Positions 13,951-25,900 of a DNA stretch of 64,000 nucleotides are shown in pieces (the stretch's first letter is position 1; each line of letters begins with the position of its first letter). The stretch spans positions 23,858,046 through 23,922,045 of the forward strand of contig NC_050469.1 of assembly GCF_013373865.1 (NCBI RefSeq). The letters run 5' to 3'. This DNA is from Monomorium pharaonis. Lineage: Eukaryota; Arthropoda; Insecta; Hymenoptera; Formicidae. The notes under the pieces were generated by a model. That model was not told the DNA's origin, did no database searches, and saw only the letters and a program-made list of their open reading frames with translations. A program made the translations under genes and the position numbers.

Positions 13951-16900
13951 GACCAAGCAAATATATGACGACGTGTATAATGCGAAGAAAATAAAAACAA
14001 AAGAAATTTGTTTTGTTAAAAAAAAATCATTAATACAATTAAGTAAATAAGCAATATATAATAAATAAGTAATATATTAAGTCGTTAATCTTCGTTTCGG
14101 GCAGATCATATTGAGGTGAGTGGATGAAACGTCGAGAGTGTCTTTTCGCAGAAAAACGGAAGGAAGACTGTGTTTAAGCTATTCTTTCGAATCGCTCGAT
14201 CACTTTGACGCGACATTGTGAATCCAAACTCAGTCTCTCGAGAATTAATTCCGTTTGGCGCAAAACGATATTCGCGCACGTATACGCTCGTTACCTGTGA
14301 GACTCCCAGCATTTTGTTTGATTATGAAGATGATCAAAGAGACAGCCCTCCGGCACGAGAAGTGCGTCGCTCTGGAAGGGTCCCTCTGAAAGTAGCAAAC
14401 GGTACATATTGCAGTGCAGGCACGAATTCGAGAAAAGGCTCGATTAAATTGCTAAAGGTCGCCGCATCGCCGGTATTTATTCTTATTCGCTATTTCCGAC
14501 CGACGGCACGCAATATCTCTATCTATTTATCTATCCATCTCTCTCTCTCAAAAGAGGGAAGTCTACGAATTACATTGCGACGAATTATATTGGCAGTCGA
14601 AGCACGAATCTGTCGATGACTATTTATACACCTGTGCGCATATATATCGAGATCTGAAACGCCCGAAATCAATAGCGAATTCACGTACAAGGGAGTCCCT
14701 CCAACCGTGGTATTTTATGCACGCTCATCTAAAATAAATCTTATACATTCGGTACTTAAATTTTACATTACTGCATTTTTAAACTCTACATTAAAGATGT
14801 AAATACGTATCACATCTCGAAACAATGATGTAAAAATTTAAATAAATTGTTAAATAGATTCTATTATTAAGTTTAAATCTCTGTATAAAATTTTAACAGG
14901 ATTCTCATATTACTTTAAAAATTATTAATTGTTAGATTTCTTGATTCTTATATAAGAAAAATAAATATTACAATATTTATTTGCGAATTTAAGATAGTAG
15001 CATTACAAATTAAATAATATGTTTTACATATACTAATAAAATTTTAATAAAAGTTTATTTGAATTCATTTATGTTCATTTTCATCAATGTAGATATTGTA
15101 GATGATCACTTTAATCTCAGTTACTTCTCTTTTATCTGTTTTCAATCCTACAACTAGTTGAGAAGATAAAGAAAAAGTTAAATTGAGATCAAAGTTAATC
15201 TACATTGATGCAAATGGATATTACTCGTTTAAAAGTTTATTAAAAACTGCAGTAAAATATTGTCATTTTTATTGCATAAACCATTAGGTTGTTCCTGTAG
15301 CTTGCAGTTGGAATTTTCGTTTTCTCTCTTTCTAATGTCCGAATGTATATTTATTTCGTTTAAAGTACAAAAAATTTCAAACAACATGAACAAATCTTTT
15401 ATAAGCTAAACTTTGCGTTGTTCTTTGCAGCTAGTTTTAAAACCAAAATTCGAGTATTTACGGCCAAATTTTTGATGTCGTTGATTACAAAAAAAAAATA
15501 AATTCAAAGAGTTTACAGTTTATAAATTTCGATAACTTTCAACGATTGTACAGCCAAAACGTCTTAAATTATTTCGGTGTTTTTTTCCAGAATTTTTAGC
15601 TACTATTTTAACGACAAGTTAATTTCTTTGTCTAAAAAAGAGATTTTTCCTAAATCAAAAAAGTATATAGCCTTCAAATAATAAACATTTTAAGATGAAA
15701 AAAATGTTTTCGAACTATGCTTCAAGGTATAAACAAATAACGAGATTTTATTGTTCATTTAAATTCAAGAGTACTTTCTAAGAATTTTAATGCCGGGTTT
15801 AATTATCAAGTCGTTTAATGTTGAATATTAAAAAGTTTCAGCATAGTAATGGTCTCTCTTAAAAGTTTTTCTTCCTAAGGATTTATCAGAGAATCTGCTC
15901 CTAAAATATTTACATTCAAGACACTCTTTATGGACACGTATACACAAGTGATTATGTAAAAATATACACGCGATATCTGCATTTGCGGGCGTCTCATGTA
16001 CAATGTAGAGGCACGGGCTTCGCAAACAGCAAAAGTAACAATTTTTCAGTGGTATATTTGTCTAGATGTCTGTTACATTCATGATAGAACGTGACGGAGA
16101 TGCGCGCGGCAAGAAGAGAGAAAGAGACGAGACGGTGGAATGAACACGCGTCTAGCGGATGACGCATAGGTACATTCACCGGTGCTGATCGATAGAACTA
16201 GTCACGCAGACTCCTCGAGGGTATTAACCATTCGCCTGATTTGTCCGGCTTATATTCGCGTATCATTCTCCTCGCACAAAGGAGCAGCGGCGGAAGTTAC
16301 GTAAGGTAAAATAAACACGGAACAGCATATTTTCGTAAGAAGCGTTTCAAGTGTTATTTCGAAACGAGATAATTATATAAAATATAGATAATTATATAAA
16401 AATACAGTTTTAAAAAAATCCGATGCTTCACGGTCGGTTTTTATTTTTCTTTTTTGCGAGACCGCTCGACGGAGGAAGTGGTTAATGGACCTTTGCAGGA
16501 CGTGAGACATACAATCGAGGACGTTAAGAGAACGGCCGTGACCATCTACACGTGGCCGGCATACTGGAATAATGGCATTTATCTAACACGATTAGAAAAT
16601 GAGACATGGATCTCGACGCGCTCTAACGGCGCGTTCGCGATAATACGGAATAGGATTCGGAGGATTCTCGTCCTCCTGTTAACTGCTGAGTGTGCACGAA
16701 TAAACGTCTGCCGTCTCGTCTGGTTATGGGATCTCACTCGAGGGAATGTATTACCGGCGATAGACGTGTTTTGTGCTATTCACGTTTCGGTTCAATTATT
16801 CATCCTGATGGTACTTGAAAGCGGATAAAGAGGCACTTTAGAACGGGAAAAGAAGTGGATGGTAAATCATGTTGCCCGTAAGGTGCGTTATGCGTATCGG

Positions 16901-19900
16901 AATCGAGATTTAATGGCGACATGCAAGGCAAATTTGAACTGGATTTTCGAAGGAAAAGTCTTAGGGAAAGAGAAAATTACCCCATCGTTATTTCCGCGGC
17001 CTCTCCCGGCCCTCTAATTAAATACATTCGCGGTTACCGCTGTAATTAAAATTATGTTAAAGCTCGTTTAAAATAAAACAAAGTATAGTACATTCCATAA
17101 TGGCGAGATACTGCCTGCACGAATACATTCTTCCTGCCTCGTCTTAATGAATGTCTCATGTTTCTCCTTTCTGGTTTCTTCAAACTTCCCGCGTTATTTG
17201 ATTTAGAATATTTCGCAATTAAGTATTCCACCGGCAAATTGAAGAGTTCCGCGCAAGAACGAGGTAAGTTTATAATTTATAAGGTCCGCTTTAATTAACG
17301 TCGTGTATAAAATAGACTTAATATAAATTGCGAGTCCACTTCTTCTAACCCCTTTCCCCCGGGCTTACGCTGAATCGTTCGATCGCATGAAGGCGAGCTC
17401 GCGAGTCGCAATAAAGATATACCGTCGCCCACGGGAAGACGCCTGTCAAAGTCGCCCCGAGAGAACCGAGTGCTCATACGCTGCGAGGAGGGCAGGCAGG
17501 GGGTGGGGGAGAAAAAAAAAAGAAAAGCAAGCTTGGATCCCGCTGCTGCGCGACGTCACGTTCGCGATAGTTCTTCCGTTCTTCGGCGCGCGCGATAAAA
17601 AGGGCTGATCAGGAAGGCAGACAATCCGACAGCCAGATATCACGTTGTCCGTTACGCAGCGTATTGACTCTACAAATTGAATTCTTTCGTCCGGGGCAGA
17701 TCGAGCGTCCTGCTAAATTTATAACTAAATCCCCGTCGCCAGAGAGATCGATCTCTCTTTCGGTCCCACCCGGCGCTCTCCTTGCAATTTTCAAGTACAC
17801 CAACAGGAATCGAACGTTACGCGCGGGAGTCTCGCGAGAACTTTTACCGTCAAGCTGATGTTATACACACGGTGGCTACGCCATGAGTCCCGGCGAACAT
17901 GAAATCGGGATCCACGCTGACGTGCCACGCTGTCGTAAACAGGAGTCCACGGTCTGCCGTTGGTATTGACGTATATGCCGACGGTTACATTATTATATTG
18001 ATTTCGATATCCCGTTTAGACAGTTCGCGGTTTTACGTGTCTCGCGCGGACTATCCGTGACAGATTACCGCGCGCGGTTTATTCCGGGACCCCGAAAAAG
18101 AGATTGATCGCGCGCGATATACAGGTATATATACGCGAAAATTGGCGTGACCTTCTTTCTCGCGCCTACACGCGGCGAAAATATAATTTACCTCGCTGAA
18201 ATTATAGAGATTCGATCTTTAGTCTCGCGGAAAGCTGTGGGAGAAGGGAGGGAGAACGGACATTTTCACCCACCGACGACAGGGACTCACGGAAGACCGC
18301 GGCACGCGACGTCAGTCGGGTTTTCCGATATATACCTGCGGCGTTATAGAAATATCAGGAAAGTTGTACTGATAGCACTCACCCAAACATCTGTAGGGCT
18401 TGACCCATCGGGAGAGCTTGCACTTGGTCCTCCCGGGCTTGCACCATCCGTTCACCCGAACGTAGTGCGAAGACTCGACGATGTTGGTGATGTCTCTCTT
18501 CGGGTAAGCCTAGGGGGGGAAAAACAGAAAACGAAAATCAGGATCGAGGGACTCGCTGTAAGTACCGCATTAGCAGGTGGTTCGACCAACCTGCAATCGC
18601 GCGCCCAGAGCATAATTATCGGGCATGCACGCACGCTCGCTGTGAACCTATTATTATCGCGAACGAGCGACTGCTTAATCTCCGTTTAAGAGACCGCGCA
18701 AAAAAAAAAAACGCACGTCCTTACTCGGCGAGCTGTTCTCGCGGCGCAGTAGCGTTCGCGTAATGTGCTAATTAAATCTAATAAAACTTGAGCTATGTGC
18801 GACGTTAGTTTCACGACGAGATCGATATAACGCGATTCAGCTGTGTAAAATATTTTTTTTTTCTTGTAATCTCGAGTTTGAAATGGAAATCAACGTTGGG
18901 ACTTTAATCTTATTAAATTTACTCACTAACAATTTTATAATTTACATAAGGATAAAGAAAAAAATAAAAGCACTTGCAAAACGAGTCTTCAGTGTTTTGC
19001 TCGTAATTTTTAGACTTAATTTAAATTTGCGAGAGCTTCCCTTGAAACTTATTTTGTATATAGTGATTAATTTGAAGGAGGATTGAAATAACCGGATCTT
19101 TGGAAATTCCTCTCTTTTAATCTCTCTGCGAGGGATTAAACGGAGGCATTCGCGAGCTTCCGGGCGGGGAAAGATTAGGCAACACGCGAATACCGTACTT
19201 AGCGAGCTTCCACGTATTAACGCGAAGAAATGCGATTTAAGCGAAACACGACGCGTAATGTGCGACGCGACGATTGTGCAACCGGGGCAATAAAGTCATC
19301 GGCGGAGATTAACGTTATTTTCACGGTGGAACGGCGGCGGGAAGGGTAACGAACTGCGTAATTCTGTGTTTTGTCGCGACTGAGGCGCGTCAGCGAAGGG
19401 ATGAAAATTCGATTTACGTGGCTCCGGAAGATTATAAACGACTTAATCCCGCCTGCAGGGCAGCGGCGGCGGCGGCGCCCTGCCTTGGGCGCAATGTTAA
19501 ATAACACGCCCAACCCTTAATTAATAATTCGTTCGTGAGCGCGGCCCGATTTTCTCTCCAAATAGTCGCCGAGTCGAGAACGAACACCAGAGTTTGATCT
19601 CGATCTCCTTTGACTAATAATTCAAATACCAATTTGAATAATTTACATTTCAACGTTTCCCGAAACGGGCGCGAGAAGCTGAGATTTTTGTCGATCAGCA
19701 CGAGAGGCGACAACAGCTTGTCTTTTCGTGCTCGTGCATGAGCAAGCACGGGCACGTACGCATATGCAAACTGCTCGCAATGCTCGTCTCCGTCTTACGT
19801 GCACGGTGGATCGCGTGAACGTGCCGCACGAAGCGGGATGGAGAACGTTATTATTCAGTAATCCATAAGCTAAGTCCCGCCTTTCACCATGCTCTACTTG

Positions 19901-22900
19901 TGAAAGATTCCCAATGTAAATGGCGTACGATCTCGTTATTACCCGTCATTAATCCGCACTGTCAATCCTTTTTAATAAGCTACAAACAAGCTGCTCATTC
20001 TTGTTTAACGCTTGAAAAAAACGTGACGTGACTGAGATTTCTCATGCGTGCACGGAGAGAGCAACAATAATTGTTAAAAACTGAAAATAATTATGTTGGG
20101 CACTTAAAATATTTACATTATATGTTTAAGCTGGCTGCTAAGATGTCAAATTTTTTTGCAATAATATTATCACCCGTGCTCCATAACATATTTTGATGGT
20201 CCAACATAAAATTATTTTCGGATCTGGAGCCAGATAAATTTTTAGCGGTAACATTATTCTCTCTGTGTGCATCGATATTTAAAAATGAGATTTTGCCAGT
20301 TTCGGAAAGCACAAAATTTTCCGGGTGCAATCATAATTGAAGTCAACCGTACGATTTTCTAATTTATAAGTTTATATAATAAATTTATAGACTATGGCGC
20401 AACATTGGATCGTTAATGTTTCTTTTATCAACCTCGAATAATCTCTCTCCAGCAAAACATTTACGCGCGTTCCTCGTAGACTGGAGGAGAGCTAGAAAGT
20501 TTGATGATAATAGAAAAATGTCAGAGATCTATTTTTAATGTCTATATATAACTCAATCGACTACATACATGTCTAGCGCCGATCTCCGACATTATACGTA
20601 AAAGTGTGAAAGAATTTAATGGTCGCGTGATCTTATAGACTTTTTTCCTACCTTCTTACAATACTCCAGGATCTCCAGCTTGTCCGTCATGCAGCTCTTC
20701 TTGTCGGTCGAGGAGACCCATCGACCCTGCTCTCCCATATGTTGTGCAAGATACACCTCACCAGGTTCACATAAGGTAGCGACCTTTGTTGAGAAAAGAT
20801 ATGGTCATTAAAGGCACGTGTTAGTCTCCAAGTCAAAAACACATTTGGCTCGGTCAACAGCTTCATCAAAGTGTCTTGGGAAGCCAATTGTCTGAATTAA
20901 CGACGGATCAGTCTATTTGTTTTTTGACAAATGGTGATTAATAAACATTTTTATTGCTTTTTTTATCTTTATGACTATATATATCAAGAGTCGTCGGTCA
21001 AGAGACGACAATATGCACGCATGTACATGCTTAATTACTTCACTTCGAAATATATTTTTTTCTCTGGCGCATACTTTTACAATAAAAGAAAATTTTAAAT
21101 GTTATCCTTTACTTTTTATATTATTAAACATTATTTACATCACACGTGTTGCGTTATATTTAAATCTTTAATAAACATCCAATAAATCTTGTTAGATTTG
21201 TATATTACATAATTTAATAAAATAGATAAGAAGCTGTTCCCTTTGAGCGAAAGGACGAAAGATAACAACGATGAATTTTCACGAAGTGTATAATTCTGCG
21301 GTGTTTCCGTCGAAACGGGAATAAGATTAGACCAGAGTCTCTCACGGTACTCACCTGAGGCTCTGATCTTCCGCCAGCTGGTGCCAATTCAAGCCTCTCC
21401 GACACCGCCTGCAACACAAAGTGAGAGAGAATATTTGAAAGCGACTGTATGTAAACGGGAGGAGCGGAAACGGGGTGGTTAAAACGTTTTCCGCCCGGAT
21501 AACCGTGTACCTACTCGCGTGAATTTAAATCTTTGACAGGCAAAATGCGCCAAGTAGTTTATTCACTTTATGGTGCTGCCTGATTTAAGAGAAAGAAAAA
21601 AAAAAGATCCAAAAGAATCTCGGCTAGTTTACGAAAAGGAAATGTATTTAGCGAATAAAAGCGGCTAAAAAAAGAGGCTGCAAAGAGACGATCGAGTATA
21701 TTATTCCGACATGACTAGAGCGCACACAAAGTATGTATTTTCCTTTGATTATAGTAAGCGTATATTTTCCTCTTTCCCATTAAACGTAAACTTTCCTGCC
21801 AGGCAATATAGCGAACTTATCGACCAATATACAGTAAATATTTATTTATAAGACAAGCTACGTACTTATTTGTTATATGTATTTTGTAAAACTTTGAATT
21901 ATTTTTCGTGAAAAGGAAGATAAGAAAGCAAAGAAATTTATCCGAATGATTAACAAAAGAATTAATGAGTATCCTTCAATTAACTGTTGTAACTTTTACA
22001 GACTTGCCAGCGTATTTTTCATAGTACTTTACTTTTATCTCGCATTTATTTAATATATAATGAACTACTTTGAATTTCGCGCGATTCACGACTATTTCCG
22101 CAAGACTAATTCGACTTTGCAGATAAATCTGTTATTTTGAAGAGAAAAAACCCTAATGGAAACGAATGCTGACTCGGTTAAAATATGTTAAAGATGATGA
22201 CATAAACTCACTCGTTTTATCCGATCGATAGTAACCTGTAATCTCGTCCAATCGTTTAAACGTCAACGTTTTCGCAGCGAAATCCTCGTAATGGGACATT
22301 TTATTTCGCCATGCTAAGTAAGCAAAATTATATTTTAATATAGGGCTCGCTTATATAGAAATATGACACATTTCATCCTATAAATTTTAAATATATTTCT
22401 CCGATTATATGAGTTTGTATATAAAATGTCTCTAAATCCCAATGTTAATTTTCAAGATATTTTAATAACTTCGGTCTTTTTTTTCTTATTTCTCATTTTC
22501 AATCTCATTTCTAATTAAAACATTTTTCGCGCAATAATAATTTTATATTAAAAAGAAAAGTACACACCTCACATATCACGTAAAGAAACTCGATACTAAA
22601 CCCGAGATTCGATATGTTTGGGTTTCCATATACATGTGTCACTTAAAAAGAGACACCGATCGAGTTGAAGAATCTCTCGTATTTGCTTGTTTAGGGAGAT
22701 GAGATGCGTTAACGTCAGTTACGGTTAACTTTTGCGCGCAAACAGGAAATCGTCGGAGCAGTAGCAACACAATTACGTCGTTCCATAATACACGAGTGAC
22801 TAATTATATCGCTCGATAATGCCCGATAATTATGGACGATCGTCGATTAATACATTAGGGCGTCAAGGAGGCCATGGTACTTGCGGACAGTTAGCCGTTC

Positions 22901-25900
22901 GTTTACCGCCGCCGCGGAGAACATATTAATTTCGGTCGTATCGGGTGTCGGCGATATACATATTGTTCCGCAGCAGTCGCCCGAGCGGAGCGATTATTAT
23001 ACATGTATAAGATTGAGTAACAAAATCCTATTGGAAGGAAACTGCGACTTCGTGCCGCCGCCGCCGCCGCGGCGGGGCATAAAAATTGCAGTATCATTCA
23101 AGGCTCGCGCAATCGCGGCCCGTGCAACAGCGAATTGCTTCGTTGCAACAGCAATATTTGCTAGAGATAGACCTCTACCTCCGCTTTAGCGGCAAATTAA
23201 ATTTGCTTTAGCGGCGGGTTCGTTCTACGAGAGAATTTGCTCGGCAAGATTTTTCAATATAAAGCGCGCGTTCCGCTGTAATATCAAATAATTTGCTATG
23301 GTAGGGAAGTTCGATTACTTTCACATCGGATATGCAGCAGCGGCCGCGGCAATAAACCTCTCATTTTTCGCGGAAGTAATTTCTACGCGATACTCCCTGA
23401 CCGTTTTCAATTTCTCCGATTTTCCCCCCCGTACCCAGGATCTTTCCCAGGAATCCTTTTCGGAGACTCACGTGATGACGAACCGAGCGACGTTCGACCG
23501 CATACAATCATCTCGCTAAAATCACCTACGTGCCCCGCATTGCCGATCTATATTTCCGTTCGACAAGGTCGAGTCGTATCGAGTATCTTGGGACAGATAT
23601 TGAATTTCGCGAGGAAACGCGAAGGAATACGTCTCTCGCGTTCCCCCGCCATCGACGTATCCTATATTTGTTTTGATCACGCGACGACGTCTCCTCATGC
23701 GGATGTGCGGTTGCAGATGTGCACCTGGTAAATATCGGCATGCACCGTGCGCGCCGCAGCCATAAGCGAGAACATGGCTTCGAGCTACACGGGGTTTCGA
23801 GACTGTCGGCGGCGTGTCGTCGTGGAAAAATATCCGCCCGAATAAAAATCGCGCGTTCGCTTCGCGTGCCGGATTCACGACGGCACGAGGGAACGAGAGC
23901 TGACAACGTCAAGTTCGAAAGTGACAAATCGTGAAGAGTTAAGTATCAATTTCACGGAAAGCCGCGGAATACATACAAGAGATATTATCTCGAGATGTTT
24001 TTTTTTTTTTTTTTTTTCAAGTGAGCAGGGACAAAGAAATTAACTATATAACGTATTACATATTATTTAAGAAAAATTATATAAACAATTAGTACAAATT
24101 GTTACGAATGCATGAATAATGTTCTACCAAGATAAATAGAAAGTTTTTACATGTTAGAATTGCATTTCTGTAAAGTTGCAAAGAAAATGTAAGAGATTTA
24201 AAAAAGGAATTTTATTAGAAGATGTAGATAAAATATTATATTTAGAGATATTAAGAGCAATATTTTTAACATTTTTCTTCAACTTCCATTTATTTCTACT
24301 TGACTGACTGTGTTTCAAATGCGTCTTGTATCAATTTTTAACGTAACAAATGAAAGAAAAGGGTTGTCATACACATTTTTATTTCTCTTTACTTTGTCGC
24401 TCTAATTCCAGTGACGTCTCCAGAGACTGCGCAGCCAGTTCGTATCTTAACTCCCATATTTCCGAACCTGTTTTGCGATTTAAACGCATCCAAAGTATTA
24501 CATAGTACTTTTACATGACCATTCACTTCCTGTCTACACAATTGGTTTCGTGAGTCATCTCTGTGATATTGTGAGTGTACTCGAGAACTCTTGGGAGAAG
24601 AAATCAGTCTGAAAACGCGACACTTATGTATTAGGTGATTAGTTTGTTGCGCTTGGTGCTAAATACAGCCGTTCAATTTTATAAATTCGATTTTTATTTC
24701 ACATAAAAATTTCGCATACAACATCGAGACTGATTGTCCGGTGATCACGTTAAACATCAAATGTAAAGCAGAGCATGATATTTTATATTTTTAACATATC
24801 TTTAAAAACACGTAGATGTGTGCCTATGCACATTCAACACTGCATCGCGACGTCATTATTGACTGTGGCATCAGATATGCGCGAGCGACGCACGGACTGT
24901 TGCTATCATCATGATCATTATAATGGAGCGATACATTTCGAAAATTCGCGCTAACGTAATTACGCGTCTGCGAACGGTGGCAGTAAAGGGCAGAAGAGCG
25001 GCGCCCGCCGGTTCGGCCGATAATTTCGTTTACGTTCGCAAATTGCGAATCGCGACACCGGCCGGCCGGCCATTCGCGATAGAGACCGGGGCGTCGCGAC
25101 GCCGTCGGCGCTTTGCATTTCATCGATCCGCATTGCTGTGTCAGGGACAGATCCGCGACATGGCGTGCCATTATGTATGGAAGCGATTCGGGTACCCTCG
25201 GCACAGGTTTCAACCCCAGCGTAGGTTTGCCCCGCGGCAGAGACGCGGATGGAAAATTTCCCGGGCTTGAAGCTAACAACCGAGAAACGGAATTTCAAAC
25301 CACGCTCAAAACTCAATAATATTTCTTATTTTTGTTCATTTCACTGTACTATTTGAACACATATAGATTATTAAAAAATATTCTCTATGTTTTACCTTTT
25401 GTTTTATATGTGTATATAAAAAACCGATAACTTTCGATGGCTACATAAATTTGTTTGTTTGATATCCTCTAGAGCAACATTTTTACATTAACTATTTTTA
25501 AAATGTAAGTCTAAAATAACCACTTTATGCAAACAGTTTATATTTCATTTATAATTTACATCGTTCTCAAGTAAAAAAATATTCAAATATTGTGTAAATA
25601 AGTGTCAAATGTATTTAAAAATACAATTTATCACACAATTTCCATATCTCTCGATCTCTTTCAAATATTATTTTATGAATCTAATTTTTAAAATATTTTA
25701 TGCATATCTATATACATGTATAAATTGTATTTAAAAAATGCTATAACATTTTCCAACCAAATAAATATAAAAATCTCTAATTGTAAATTACTCAGTACTT
25801 ATTCGTTGTACAGGTTTGGAAAAAAGACGTTGACACGAGAATTGCCATAGATCGCTAAAACAAAAGCTAATATTGATATTAGAAAAACAAACTAAAGATG

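Noticed and set aside
18147..18689. 180-codon plus-strand frame
   Set aside because: Antisense to Appl exon 4, whose E1 signature explains the open frame.
24904..25316. Overlapping Arg-rich frames on both strands
   Set aside because: GC-rich patch with frames open in several phases at once and no recognisable motif.
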